40,861 bases of DNA from an uncultured Bacillota bacterium (GTDB taxonomy: Bacteria; Bacillota; Dehalobacteriia; UBA4068; UBA4997), in the NCBI GenBank assembly GCA_948907985.1, contig CAQWMM010000017.1:1-40861 (forward strand), given 5' to 3'. The translations under genes were made by a program, and so were the position numbers. This document shows, in pieces, positions 17,041 through 24,230 of this stretch; position 1 is the first letter of the stretch; each line of letters opens with the position of its first letter. The notes beneath the pieces were generated by a model. It saw only the letters and a program-made list of their open reading frames with translations, was not told where the DNA came from and did not search any database.

Positions 17041-17625
17041 ATGCCGGAACCTGCAAAGACCAGGCTTTGGGAACTTTTTAACGTTTTTGCCCAAATTGGT
17101 TTGTTTACCATTGGCGGCGGGGCGGTGATGCTGCCGTTTATTCAGAAAGCGGTGGTGGAGGATAAGCATTGGCTGGACGATGAAGAGTTTGCCGATATGC
17201 TGGCGATCACCAACAGCGCGCCGGGGGCGTTCACCATCAACGCGGCTATTTATATCGGCTATACCCAGCGGGGGATTGTTGGCTCTACCGCGGCCATGCT
17301 GGGCATGGTTACGCCCTCCATTGTGATTATTTTAATTCTGGCCTATATGATTTTGCAGGGGCAGAACATTGACTGGCTGCAACAGTTTTTCGCCGGGGTG
17401 CGGCCAATTGTGGCGGCGCTGCTGCTGGACGCGGCGCTTAAGCTGCGCAAAACCATGGTGCAGTCGCGTTTTGATTATTGTCTGCTGGGTTTGGGGCTGG
17501 CCATGCTGCTTTTGGCCTCAATCAACACCGTTCTGGTGATTATCTGCGGCGCGGTGCTGGGGCTGCTTTATCCCCGCCTGAAGCGCGGGCAGCCGCCAAA
17601 AGACCAACCAAAGGAGGCGGAATAG
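17041..17625 (+). CDS. Chromate transporter, N-terminal-type half (short-chain pair)
   Basis: This 194-residue membrane protein has the ChrA-family signature: FAQIGLFTIGGGAVMLPFI near the N-terminus, then ADMLAITNSAPGAFTINAAIYIGY. About five or six helices are present. ChrA proteins export chromate (CHR family); many gut relatives have no tested substrate. Long ChrA proteins have two such halves in one chain. Here the halves are separate genes that presumably act as a heterodimer. ATG 17041 has an ideal 7-base spacing to AAGGAGG; ATG 17038 is equally possible. The partner gene starts at the base after this gene's stop. Confidence 0.88.
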   Translation: MPEPAKTRLWELFNVFAQIGLFTIGGGAVMLPFIQKAVVEDKHWLDDEEFADMLAITNSAPGAFTINAAIYIGYTQRGIVGSTAAMLGMVTPSIVIILILAYMILQGQNIDWLQQFFAGVRPIVAALLLDAALKLRKTMVQSRFDYCLLGLGLAMLLLASINTVLVIICGAVLGLLYPRLKRGQPPKDQPKEAE

Positions 17626-18162
17626 ATGCCGATACTTTTGCAGCTTTTTCTCACCTTTATTTTTATTGGTATTCTGAATTTTGGCGGCGGCTATGCCATG
17701 ATTGCCTTTATCCAAAACCAGGTGGTGAATGTTCATGGCTGGCTGACGGTGCAGGAATATACGGATATGCTGGCGATCTCGCAGTCTACGCCGGGGCCGG
17801 TGGCCGTCAACACCGCCACCTACACCGGTTTTAAAATCGGCGGTATCCCCGGGGCGTTGCTGGCCACCTTCGGCCTGGTGGTGCCGGCCTATTTTATTAT
17901 TTTGGGTTTGATGTATCTGTTGCGCCATAATCCGGATAACCCCACGCTGCGCCAGATAATTTCCGGGGTGCGGCCCATGGTGGTGGCGCTGACCGCCGGC
18001 TCGGCGGTGGTGCTGGCCTTTGAGAATATCACGTCGTTCTATGAATTGGCGCTGTTTTTGCTCTCGTTTCTGCTGCTGCGTAAGTTTAAGCTTAATCCAA
18101 TTATTCTGGTGTTGACTTTTGGCATTTGGGGGATTGCTTATGCTAATATTTTCGGCGTATAG
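17626..18162 (+). CDS. Chromate transporter, second half (short-chain pair)
   Basis: This 178-residue membrane protein repeats the family signature: FIGILNFGGGYAMIAFIQNQV, then YTDMLAISQSTPGPVAVNTATYTG. It is directly adjacent to the other half (zero spacing), so translation is probably coupled, and it should be the second subunit of the same transporter. AAGGAGG lies in the end of the preceding gene. The final third is strongly hydrophobic with short positively charged loops. Substrate is inferred from family only; it could also be another oxyanion. Confidence 0.88.
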   Translation: MPILLQLFLTFIFIGILNFGGGYAMIAFIQNQVVNVHGWLTVQEYTDMLAISQSTPGPVAVNTATYTGFKIGGIPGALLATFGLVVPAYFIILGLMYLLRHNPDNPTLRQIISGVRPMVVALTAGSAVVLAFENITSFYELALFLLSFLLLRKFKLNPIILVLTFGIWGIAYANIFGV

Positions 18163-18179
18163 CAGCGGGAGGTATAAAA

Positions 18180-18725
18180 ATGTTTGATAACGATAATGCG
18201 ATTGACAACGCAGTCGATAAGGAAATGCGCGATACCAAGGTTATGGATTTGCTGATGGACGCGGAAAAATGCCGTCAAAAGCGCGATTATGGCACGGAGG
18301 CGCGGCTGTTGGCTTTTGCCCTGAAACTTAAGCCGGATGATACCATGATTTGGAACAAGCTGGGGCGCGCTTATCGGGCGGCCGGTTTTTTGGATAAGGC
18401 GGTGGAGTGCTATCAGCAGGTGTTGGCAATCAGCCGCGACGACCCCTGGGCTTATGCCAATTTGGGCGGCGTGTATCTGGTGCAGGAAAATTATACCGAC
18501 GCCTGCGAACTTTACGCTAAGGCGGTTTGGCTTTTGGACGCCGCCAATAAGCTTAACGACCGCGATTACCCAACAATTTTGGCTAACTATGCCTTTGCCC
18601 TGGGCAAGAGCGGCGATAAACGTCAGGCGGCCAGACTGCTGAAAGAGGCGGAAAAGCGCGGTTATGCCAACGGCGGCTATATTCGCAAACAGCTAAAACT
18701 TTCTTTGTTCGATAAACTATTTTAG
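18180..18725 (+). CDS. Tetratricopeptide (TPR) repeat protein
   Basis: The 181-residue cytoplasmic protein has no signal or membrane segment. It contains about three TPR units: residues about 35-68 (CRQKRDYGTEARLLAFALKL region), about 57-88 (WNKLGRAYRAAGFLDKAVECY), and about 91-125 (AYANLGGVYLVQENYTDACELY). A fourth helical pair follows. TPR proteins are protein-binding scaffolds; no specific role can be given. It follows the chromate transporter pair by 17 bp, with GGGAGG before its ATG, so it is probably co-transcribed with it. The next promoter overlaps its 3' end region. Confidence 0.8.
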   Translation: MFDNDNAIDNAVDKEMRDTKVMDLLMDAEKCRQKRDYGTEARLLAFALKLKPDDTMIWNKLGRAYRAAGFLDKAVECYQQVLAISRDDPWAYANLGGVYLVQENYTDACELYAKAVWLLDAANKLNDRDYPTILANYAFALGKSGDKRQAARLLKEAEKRGYANGGYIRKQLKLSLFDKLF

Positions 18726-18728
18726 CTA

Positions 18729-18757
18729 TTGACAAACCGGGGCAAAACTACTATAAT
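18729..18757 (+). promoter_or_regulatory. Consensus sigma-A promoter for the structured RNA
   Basis: TTGACA (18729-18734) and TATAAT (18752-18757) are perfect consensus boxes with a 17-bp spacer. They begin four bases after the TPR gene stop. No protein gene follows on this strand. Confidence 0.9.
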
Positions 18758-18763
18758 AATAAA

Positions 18764-19010
18764 AGAAAGGCACCACTGATAAGCGGTTAGCCAGATTTAT
18801 AACAATTTTATTGTAAAATAAAAATCGTCACTTATTCGGCTGAGTGGCGATTTTTACTATGTCTAAACTTAATCTCTATGGAAATTTTTAAGTTTCCAAT
18901 ATGAAAGACCAGCTTAATTGGCATAGAGCCTCACCCCCTTTCGGGAGATATTGACTAACCGCCTACCAACTTATGTGGTGCCTGCCATTCCCGTCCACTC
19001 TGGGAACGGC
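18764..19010 (+). ncRNA. Candidate stand-alone structured RNA, family unidentified
   Basis: The 352-bp gap between the TPR gene and queF has no ORF but contains a nested fold. A long-range stem closes it in three parts: GGCACCAC (18769-18776) with GTGGTGCC (18975-18982), ATAAG (18779-18783) with CTTAT (18970-18974), and CGGTTAG (18784-18790) with CTAACCG (18955-18961). Inside are hairpins at 18802-18814, 18820-18855 (13-bp arms, one G-U), a CTCTATG/CATAGAG stem enclosing smaller hairpins, and a CCC/GGG hairpin near 18930-18945. A final hairpin, 18984-19010, may end it. With the perfect promoter this looks like a dedicated RNA gene. It is not tmRNA, RNase P or SRP RNA by their signature sequences, and not a simple 6S rod. 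The raiA motif is one family of similar size to test. Confidence 0.72.
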
Positions 19011-19077
19011 CAATCATATTTTAATACTTCTAACAAATTTTGTCAAGCTAACTTTTAATTATAAAATATCATGTTGA

Positions 19078-19572
19078 TTAACGATTATTAACCATTTCCG
19101 GGTACATATCGTGCCATAGCAGGCGGTCGGCGGCGGCTTTTTCCCAGCGGGTGCCGGGCTGGCCGAAGTTGCAGTAGGGGTCGATGGAAAGACCGCCGCG
19201 AGGCAAAAACTTGCCCCAGACCTCAATATATTTGGGCTGCAAAAGCTGAATTAAATCTTTCATAATAATATTAACGCAGTCCTCGTGGAAGTCGCCATGG
19301 TTGCGGAAGCTGAAAAGATACAGCTTTAGGCTTTTGCTTTCCACCAGCAGCTTGTCCGGAACATAGCTGATATAAATAGTGGCAAAATCCGGCTGGCCGG
19401 TAACCGGGCAAAGGCTGGTAAACTCCGGACAGTTAAATTTTACGAAATAATCATTAGCGGGGTGTTTGTTTTCAAAGGTTTCCAAAACCTGCGGCGCATA
19501 GTCGGTGGGATAGGCGGTGTGCCGGGCGCCCAGCTGACTGATACCCGGCAAATCCTCTTTAGTTCTGCTCAT
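19078..19572 (-). CDS. queF: NADPH-dependent 7-cyano-7-deazaguanine reductase
   Basis: QueF reduces the nitrile preQ0 to the amine preQ1 in queuosine synthesis. The 164-residue length is that of the short YkvM type. The catalytic Cys lies in FTSLCPVTGQPDFATIYISY, and the second signature is SLKLYLFSFRNHGDFHED. ATG 19572 is chosen: AAGGAG lies nine bases upstream, and the upstream in-frame extension overlaps queC without family similarity. It overlaps the 3' end of queC by 14 bp, which suggests translational coupling. It is the last gene of the operon. Confidence 0.96.
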   Translation of the reverse strand: MSRTKEDLPGISQLGARHTAYPTDYAPQVLETFENKHPANDYFVKFNCPEFTSLCPVTGQPDFATIYISYVPDKLLVESKSLKLYLFSFRNHGDFHEDCVNIIMKDLIQLLQPKYIEVWGKFLPRGGLSIDPYCNFGQPGTRWEKAAADRLLWHDMYPEMVNNR

Positions 19573-20281
19573 GGCTTGTTTCTCCTTTTTGCTGAATATT
19601 CGCGGGATAGACGAGTGGGTCGACTGCGCCGTTTTGGCGGAAAGCCGCCAGCCGGTCGCGGCAGGTTCCGCATTGGCCGCAGGGCAGGTCGTTGCCCTCA
19701 TAACAACTCCAGGTCAGTTGATAGGGCACGCCTAACTCCAGCCCCCTGGCGACGACTTCGGCCTTGTTGTTGTGGATAAACGGAGCGGTAAGTTTAAGCG
19801 CATGGCCGGAGCCTTGCCAAATGGCTTCGGCCATGGCCTGCTGAAAGGCCTCGCTGCAATCGGGATAGGCCGAACCGGCGGCGTCGTCCTGATGCGCGCC
19901 GTAATAAAGCAGACCACATTCTCTGGCCTGGGCAATGCTGGCGGCGGCGGCGATAAACAGGCCGTTGCGGAACGGAACATAGGTGGCGACCGGCCCCGTC
20001 TTTTGGCTTAGCTGCTCGGCGTAACTCTGCCGGGGAATTTCCTGGCTGGACTCGGCCAGCAGGGCGTTGTCCCCAAAGCGGAAAATTTCGCTTAGATCCA
20101 GCTGCAAATGCTCGGTGTGGTAATATTCAGCTAACTGACGGGCAGATCGCAGTTCTTTGGCGTGTTTTTGGCCGTAGAAGAGGGAAAGGGCAATAACATT
20201 TTCCGCGCCCCATTCCTTGACGGCCAGCGCCAGGCAGGTGGTACTGTCCACGCCGCCGGAGGCTAAAACTAATGCTTTCAT
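19559..20281 (-). CDS. queC: 7-cyano-7-deazaguanine synthase
   Basis: QueC uses ATP and ammonia to convert 7-carboxy-7-deazaguanine to preQ0. The 240-residue protein starts MKALVLASGGVDSTT, with the PP-loop SGGVDST at residues 8-14. Zinc-binding cysteines are at the C-terminal end (CYEGNDLPCGQCGTC). LTAPFIHNNKAEVV is a further family block. ATG 20281 puts the PP-loop at its normal position; an upstream in-frame start adds 33 residues without similarity. It lies between queE and queF. Confidence 0.96.
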   Translation of the reverse strand: MKALVLASGGVDSTTCLALAVKEWGAENVIALSLFYGQKHAKELRSARQLAEYYHTEHLQLDLSEIFRFGDNALLAESSQEIPRQSYAEQLSQKTGPVATYVPFRNGLFIAAAASIAQARECGLLYYGAHQDDAAGSAYPDCSEAFQQAMAEAIWQGSGHALKLTAPFIHNNKAEVVARGLELGVPYQLTWSCYEGNDLPCGQCGTCRDRLAAFRQNGAVDPLVYPANIQQKGETSHEQN

Positions 20282-20318
20282 AAAAATATACCTCTTTATA
20301 ATATAAATTAAATTGTAA

Positions 20319-20981
20319 TTAAACGCCGCGCGCGTCTGGCGGCCAGATGAATTTGTGCAGCTGGAGCTGCAAGCTGACATTGTTCATTCGGTTGGCGCGC
20401 ATAAAATCCACCATATCCGCCGGCTGAATTTGTCCCCAAACCGGGCTTAGATAGACGTTGGTGCGGGCGCATAACTGAAATTGTGCGCAGACTTCGGCGG
20501 CGCGCCGCAAATCCTCCTGGCTGCCGCAGACGAATTTTACCACGTCGCGCTTGTCCAGCCGGGTTAGGCCGGCGGTTTGCATTAGATTTTCCATGCCGCT
20601 GGCGGGCAGTTTGTAGTCCACTGTTAAAAGCGGGCGGTTGGGCAGGGCCAAAACCTTGTCCAACGGTTGGCTGCCGTTGGTTTCAATTTCCACGCTGATT
20701 TGGCGGTCGGCGGCCAAAATTTGCAGCAGGGAAAGTATATCCGGTTGGAGCAGCGGCTCGCCGCCGGTCAGGGTAACGTTGCAGACGCCGGTCTGTTTGA
20801 TATATTCATAAATCTGCTGGGCGGAGAGGCGTTCGCCGGGTTGGTCAAATTCCCAGGCCCAGGCGGTGTCGCAGTAGGCGCAGCGCAGATTGCAGCCAAA
20901 AAAACGGATGAAAACCGCCAGCTGACCGGCGCGCTGCCCCTCGCCATTGATACTGACAAATTTTTCGGCAATATTAAACAT
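20319..20981 (-). CDS. queE: 7-carboxy-7-deazaguanine synthase (radical SAM)
   Basis: QueE rearranges 6-carboxytetrahydropterin to 7-carboxy-7-deazaguanine with SAM and a 4Fe-4S cluster. The 220-residue protein begins MFNIAEKFVSINGEGQRAGQ. The cluster motif is CNLRCAYC (about 31-38), followed by TLTGGEPLLQ and a VEIETNGSQPL block, all typical of QueE. Its ATG follows the queD stop by three bases. The enzyme takes the product of QueD and feeds QueC, both adjacent. Confidence 0.95.
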   Translation of the reverse strand: MFNIAEKFVSINGEGQRAGQLAVFIRFFGCNLRCAYCDTAWAWEFDQPGERLSAQQIYEYIKQTGVCNVTLTGGEPLLQPDILSLLQILAADRQISVEIETNGSQPLDKVLALPNRPLLTVDYKLPASGMENLMQTAGLTRLDKRDVVKFVCGSQEDLRRAAEVCAQFQLCARTNVYLSPVWGQIQPADMVDFMRANRMNNVSLQLQLHKFIWPPDARGV

Positions 20982-20984
20982 GGT

Positions 20985-21428
20985 TCACCTCGCGGACGGC
21001 CCGGTTGGCGGCTCATAATAGGAGGCGCAGTTTTCCGGGGTTTCATAAACCCAAACCTGGGTCGGTTTAAGCCGCTGCTCGGCCAGCGCCTGATAAAACC
21101 AGCGCGCCAACTCTTCCGCGGTTGGGCGGAAAGGCAGTTCAAACAGGGCGAAACCCTCGCTTTGCAGGGCGGCGACGGTTGCCGGTTGCAGGCTGCCCTG
21201 CTCGAAAATAAATTTGTGGTCCAAGGCGCTGGCCAGCTGTTTTAAAGCTTGCTTAAAGCTGGCGAAATCCACCAGCATACCGCGTGCGCTGCCTTGACTT
21301 TGCAGTTCCTCGCCGGCAATTTCGGCGCGTACCAGCCAGCGGTGGCCGTGCAGATTGCGGCATTTACCGGCGTGGCCGGCCAAAAAATGTGCGGCGTCAA
21401 AGTTTGCCTCAGCTTGCAGACTATACAT
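20985..21428 (-). CDS. queD: 6-carboxy-5,6,7,8-tetrahydropterin synthase
   Basis: QueD converts dihydroneopterin triphosphate to 6-carboxytetrahydropterin. The 147-residue protein has zinc-binding histidines and the catalytic Cys in FDAAHFLAGHAGKCRNLHGH (about 10-29). The ALDHKFIF segment and the C-terminal VYETPENCASY block complete the family pattern. It is the first gene of the queD-queE-queC-queF operon, about 90 bp after the terminator of the riboswitch leader. The GTP cyclohydrolase that makes its substrate is not in this window. Confidence 0.95.
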   Translation of the reverse strand: MYSLQAEANFDAAHFLAGHAGKCRNLHGHRWLVRAEIAGEELQSQGSARGMLVDFASFKQALKQLASALDHKFIFEQGSLQPATVAALQSEGFALFELPFRPTAEELARWFYQALAEQRLKPTQVWVYETPENCASYYEPPTGPSAR

Positions 21429-21517
21429 AAAATCACTTTCTTCCTATTTATAATATATTTTATATGCTATTTGTAAATACACTGCTGTTTATAATGTATC
21501 GGGGGATTTGAGGTAAA

Positions 21518-21547
21518 AGAAAAAAGGGCTTAGCAAACAGCCCTTTT
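21518..21547 (-). terminator. Expression-platform terminator of the que operon leader
   Basis: On the minus strand AAAAGGGCU and AGCCCUUUU pair around GUUUGCUA and are followed by a U-rich tail. It lies between the aptamer and queD. Its 5' arm GGGCU is complementary to AGCCC in the aptamer loop, so the two can compete. Confidence 0.85.
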
Positions 21548-21556
21548 AGTTGCCAG

Positions 21557-21593
21557 AGGTTGTTTTGTTTAACGACAGGGGCTGCGACTGTCG
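21557..21593 (-). promoter_or_regulatory. Candidate preQ1-I riboswitch aptamer upstream of queDECF
   Basis: On the minus strand a 6-bp stem (CGACAG/CUGUCG) encloses the loop UCGCAGCCC, and the A-rich tail UUAAACAAAACAACC follows. The loop UCGCAG and the tail nearly copy the Thermoanaerobacter tengcongensis preQ1-I aptamer (UCGCAGUAAC; UUAACAAAACAAGG). The expected ligand-contacting C is present. One difference is real: the tail ends CC where the known aptamer has GG for part of its pseudoknot. A second small hairpin (GCGT/ACGC) lies just upstream. Position, promoter and terminator all fit control of queuosine synthesis by its intermediate. Confidence 0.75.
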
Positions 21594-21620
21594 TGCGTCT
21601 GCCAACGCATGATATAATAT

Positions 21621-21649
21621 ATTATAGCATAGCCCCAAGCAAAATGCAA
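21621..21649 (-). promoter_or_regulatory. Sigma-A promoter for the que operon
   Basis: On the minus strand TTGCAT (21644-21649) and TATAAT (21621-21626) have a 17-bp spacer. The -10 lies about 28 bp upstream of the aptamer stem. Confidence 0.85.
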
Positions 21650-21658
21650 TAGCCAAAT

Positions 21659-22819
21659 TCAGCGTTTGCGCTCGCCGATCTCCTCCAGGCACTCCCAGCG
21701 CAGGTCGGCTGCCCAAATATCGCCGGCCAGCAGCTGATAACTAACCTGTTCGTCCAGCAGTTGATTTTCGCCGTCAATTTGCGCTTTGATGCTGCTTTGG
21801 GCCTGGGCCAGCGCTTTGGCTTTGGCCTCGGCCTCGCTGTTGCTGCGCCAGAAAACGGTTTGCGCACAGATGACCTCCACCTGTAAGGGCAGGGGACGGC
21901 CGTTGAATTGGAAACCCTCCAGCGTTTCGCTCTCCAGCGTCATGTTTTCGCCCTCGGCGGCCGGCGGCCAGCCCCAGATTTGCAGTTGGGCCTCGCCCTT
22001 AAGCAGTTTGTATAGGCGGCGGCTTTCGGCGGCCTCCTGCACAACTTTTTCCTTGAGGGGAGCCTCGCCGTAACCCTCATACCAAACCCGCGCCTTGATG
22101 ATTGCGTCGGCGCGGCCATCGGCCAGAGGGGATACCAGCAGCGTTCCTTTTTGTACGGTATCGCCGTGGTTCACCATAGCCTGGCCGTGTTTGATTAACA
22201 CATCTTCAATCAAGGCGTCGCGGTTGGCCCAGATAGCGCCAATGGTGGCGTTCTCCAATTCCTCCGGATAAATGGAACGCTCGGCAATTTTGATATTTAA
22301 GATTGTACCCTGGCGTTCAATGTATACCCAGGAGAGTTCGGCCACATTTTGTTTAAGCTGCTCGGCCAGTTGGTCAAAATCCAGCCGCCGCCAAAGCGCG
22401 CCGGGCTTAATACCCAGCTCCGCGGCCTGTTGGCGAACGGTTTGCTCATCAAGATGGGTCAGGCTTTCTTGCGGCAGCACTTGAACCTGAAAAACTATTT
22501 GCGAAAGGCCCAGCAGGCCCAGCGCAAACAAAAGCAGACCGGCGGCCAGAGTTTTACGCCGGCGCAGATAGCGGTAGACAAAGGGCAGTCCTTGGCTGCG
22601 GCGAATTTGCAGACTGCATCCAGTAACCTTGGCAATCTTTTTCAGTCGCCCCAACTCTTGCCAGGCGGCTTTAACCTCCAGCAAATCTTCGGTCAGCCAG
22701 TTGATGTCGTAAACGTCAATATCCCGCTGCAAGGCCAGATTTAGCAGCCTTTCCTGGCCGCTGCCGCTGATATGCAGCACTACATACCCCCTAAGCCAGC
22801 TTAATAGGATTGTCAGCAT
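21659..22819 (-). CDS. yqfD: Sporulation protein YqfD
   Basis: The 386-residue membrane protein starts LLSWLRGYVVLHISGSGQERLLNLALQRDIDVYD, the YqfD N-terminal domain. One membrane helix follows (about 92-112, LAAGLLLFALGLLGLSQIVF), then a large outer part with a FtsQ-like section (ELGIKPGALWRRLD; WVYIERQGTILNIKIAER) and GDTVQKGTLLVSP. In B. subtilis yqfD is a sigma-E-dependent gene needed for efficient sporulation. It follows yqfC by two bases. The usual next genes in many Firmicutes (phoH, ybeY) are not here; the que operon promoter begins before its stop codon region ends. Confidence 0.9.
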   Translation of the reverse strand: MLTILLSWLRGYVVLHISGSGQERLLNLALQRDIDVYDINWLTEDLLEVKAAWQELGRLKKIAKVTGCSLQIRRSQGLPFVYRYLRRRKTLAAGLLLFALGLLGLSQIVFQVQVLPQESLTHLDEQTVRQQAAELGIKPGALWRRLDFDQLAEQLKQNVAELSWVYIERQGTILNIKIAERSIYPEELENATIGAIWANRDALIEDVLIKHGQAMVNHGDTVQKGTLLVSPLADGRADAIIKARVWYEGYGEAPLKEKVVQEAAESRRLYKLLKGEAQLQIWGWPPAAEGENMTLESETLEGFQFNGRPLPLQVEVICAQTVFWRSNSEAEAKAKALAQAQSSIKAQIDGENQLLDEQVSYQLLAGDIWAADLRWECLEEIGERKR

Positions 22820-22821
22820 GT

Positions 22822-23205
22822 TTATTCCTCCGTTTGTTCGGCTAACTCTTCTTGCAGCAGCTTTTCCAAATCCTCCTGGTTCAGCCAGCCATTGTTAAAA
22901 TCGCTTTCGCTCTCTGCGTCTAAAATTATAGCCAGGTTATTGATTTCGCCCTCCAGTGAAACGTCGGTTTTGCGGATACTACGCAGTTTGAAGTTGTTGC
23001 CGCGGGCGATTAAATAACCGTCGTTGACGCGCAGCCGAACCTCTTTGGCTGAATAGCTGATAATTCCCTTGTGGTTTTCCACCTCCAGGCTGATATTGCC
23101 CAGCAGGGTTACGCGGGGCAAATCCAGCGCGATCTCCTCCGGCACTTCCAGGGCGTCGGCAAACATACTTTGCATACGCGAAAAGCGTTTTTTCTTGGCA
23201 CTCAA
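22822..23205 (-). CDS. yqfC: Sporulation protein YqfC
   Basis: The 127-residue protein has the YqfC core: LPRVTLLGNISLEVENHKGIISY, then EVRLRVNDGYLIARGNNFKLRSI (about 29-82). A Glu-rich tail of about 40 residues (to AEQTEE) makes it longer than the usual 90-100 residues. YqfC is a sigma-E-dependent sporulation protein usually co-transcribed with yqfD, as here. The start is TTG, with GGAGG ten bases upstream on the minus strand. Its 5' leader carries an attenuator-like structure (23274-23358). Confidence 0.85.
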   Translation of the reverse strand: MSAKKKRFSRMQSMFADALEVPEEIALDLPRVTLLGNISLEVENHKGIISYSAKEVRLRVNDGYLIARGNNFKLRSIRKTDVSLEGEINNLAIILDAESESDFNNGWLNQEDLEKLLQEELAEQTEE

Positions 23206-23273
23206 AGCTCTTTTTCCTCCCCAGGCAACAGATTGAAGTATTAATTTATATGCCGCTGCACAGAAAAAAGACG

Positions 23274-23358
23274 TAAAAAAACCGAACCCACCGCTGGTTG
23301 GCTTCTAGTTCGTTTTTTTGTTTTGGTGGAGTACCACCTTTAAGAGCGTTTTCTCGCT
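23274..23358 (-). promoter_or_regulatory. Attenuator-like structured leader of yqfCD, type unknown
   Basis: The minus-strand transcript would begin near 23358. It has a small AGCG/CGCT hairpin (23344-23358 region), a GGTGG-TACT-CCACC hairpin (23325-23338), an A-rich linker, and a terminator-like stem CGAAC/GTTCG (23283-23312) followed by seven T. The CCACC arm of the middle hairpin can also pair with GGTGG inside the terminator, so two folds compete. The GGTGGTAC string recalls the T-box antiterminator, but there is no stem I or specifier domain in the short leader. Confidence 0.55.
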
Positions 23359-23364
23359 GTCCTC

Positions 23365-23394
23365 TATATAGTAGATTGTGGATTTACAATTCAA
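23365..23394 (-). promoter_or_regulatory. Probable promoter for yqfCD leader
   Basis: On the minus strand TTGAAT (23389-23394) and TATATA (23365-23370) are 18 bp apart, just upstream of the structured leader. Confidence 0.55.
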
Positions 23395-23412
23395 AGTTGA
23401 AAAAATGCGCTC

Positions 23413-23441
23413 TTGCCAAAAAACAAAATTTGTGATATATT
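23413..23441 (+). promoter_or_regulatory. Promoter for the LytTR/GHKL two-component system
   Basis: TTGCCA (23413-23418) and TATATT (23436-23441) are 17 bp apart and 33 bp before the regulator start. It is divergent from the yqfCD promoter. Confidence 0.65.
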
Positions 23442-23474
23442 TTTAAACAATTTTAGAGAAAGTGAGCCGTTTGT

Positions 23475-24230
23475 ATGCTGAGTATTGTAATTTGTGAGGA
23501 TGAAGAGAAAGATTTGGCTTATATCCGGCGGACGGTGGAGGAATATTGTGCCGCGCAGGTGGAGCATACCTTTCGGGTGGATGCGTTTAACAATCCTTCG
23601 CAGATGCTGGACGCTTTGGAGCAGGGCGCGGTTTGGGATATTGCCCTGCTGGACGTATATATGCCGGGCGTGTTGGGGACGGAGGCGGCTTGGGAGCTTG
23701 CCCGGCATTTAAAACATATTGAGTTCATTTTTCTTACCTGCTCGCAGGATTTTGCTGTGGAGGCTTTTGCCCTGGGGGCGGTGCATTATCTTTTGAAGCC
23801 ATTTTCCTCCCAGCAGTTGGCCGGGGCGCTGGACAGGGCGCTGGCGGCTTGCGCCGGGCCGGACAATCAACGCCTGATATTGCATTTGAAAAGCGGCGCG
23901 CCATATATTGTGCAGCTGGCAGAGATTGAGTATATTGAGAGCGTGGAGCGCAGCCGGGTGGTACACACGCAAAGTGGGGTGTTGGAGGAGCAGCGGCAGA
24001 GCCTTTCCGCTTTGTATGAGCAGCTGTGTCAGATGTCGCCGGGGCAGTTTATTGCGCCTTATCGGGGCTATATCGTGAACCAGAACGCTATCCGCACCAT
24101 CAACGCGCAGGGAATTGTCATGCACAGTGGGGCGGTTATTCCGCTGAAAGAGGGGGATTTTCGGCGGACGCGCGAGGCGTTTTTTGCTTATATGTTTCCT
24201 GAAGCCAATCCGGGAGGGCCTGTTAAATGA
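23475..24230 (+). CDS. LytTR-family response regulator (AgrA/LytR-like)
   Basis: The 251-residue protein has a receiver domain (1-125) with the acidic pair CEDEE, the phosphoacceptor Asp60 in LLDVYMPG and the conserved Lys108 in LLKPF. A LytTR DNA-binding domain follows (about 140-245), with IEYIESVERSRVVHT, then FIAPYRGYIVNQNAI and GAVIPLKEGDFRRTREAF. Such regulators control exported or surface functions and peptide signalling. Its last four bases overlap the kinase gene start (ATGA), so the two are translationally coupled. Confidence 0.93.
   Translation: MLSIVICEDEEKDLAYIRRTVEEYCAAQVEHTFRVDAFNNPSQMLDALEQGAVWDIALLDVYMPGVLGTEAAWELARHLKHIEFIFLTCSQDFAVEAFALGAVHYLLKPFSSQQLAGALDRALAACAGPDNQRLILHLKSGAPYIVQLAEIEYIESVERSRVVHTQSGVLEEQRQSLSALYEQLCQMSPGQFIAPYRGYIVNQNAIRTINAQGIVMHSGAVIPLKEGDFRRTREAFFAYMFPEANPGGPVK

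Noticed and set aside
18764..19010. 6S RNA, tmRNA, RNase P or SRP RNA as the identity of the structured RNA
   Set aside because: No tRNA-like end with encoded CCA, no RNase P core sequence, no SRP GGAAGG-type loop. The fold is branched, not the single rod with central bubble of 6S. A family search is still needed.
23325..23338. T-box riboswitch upstream of yqfC
   Set aside because: Only the GGTGGTAC string matches. The leader is under 160 nt from its promoter, has no stem I or specifier loop, and the downstream genes are not related to amino acids.
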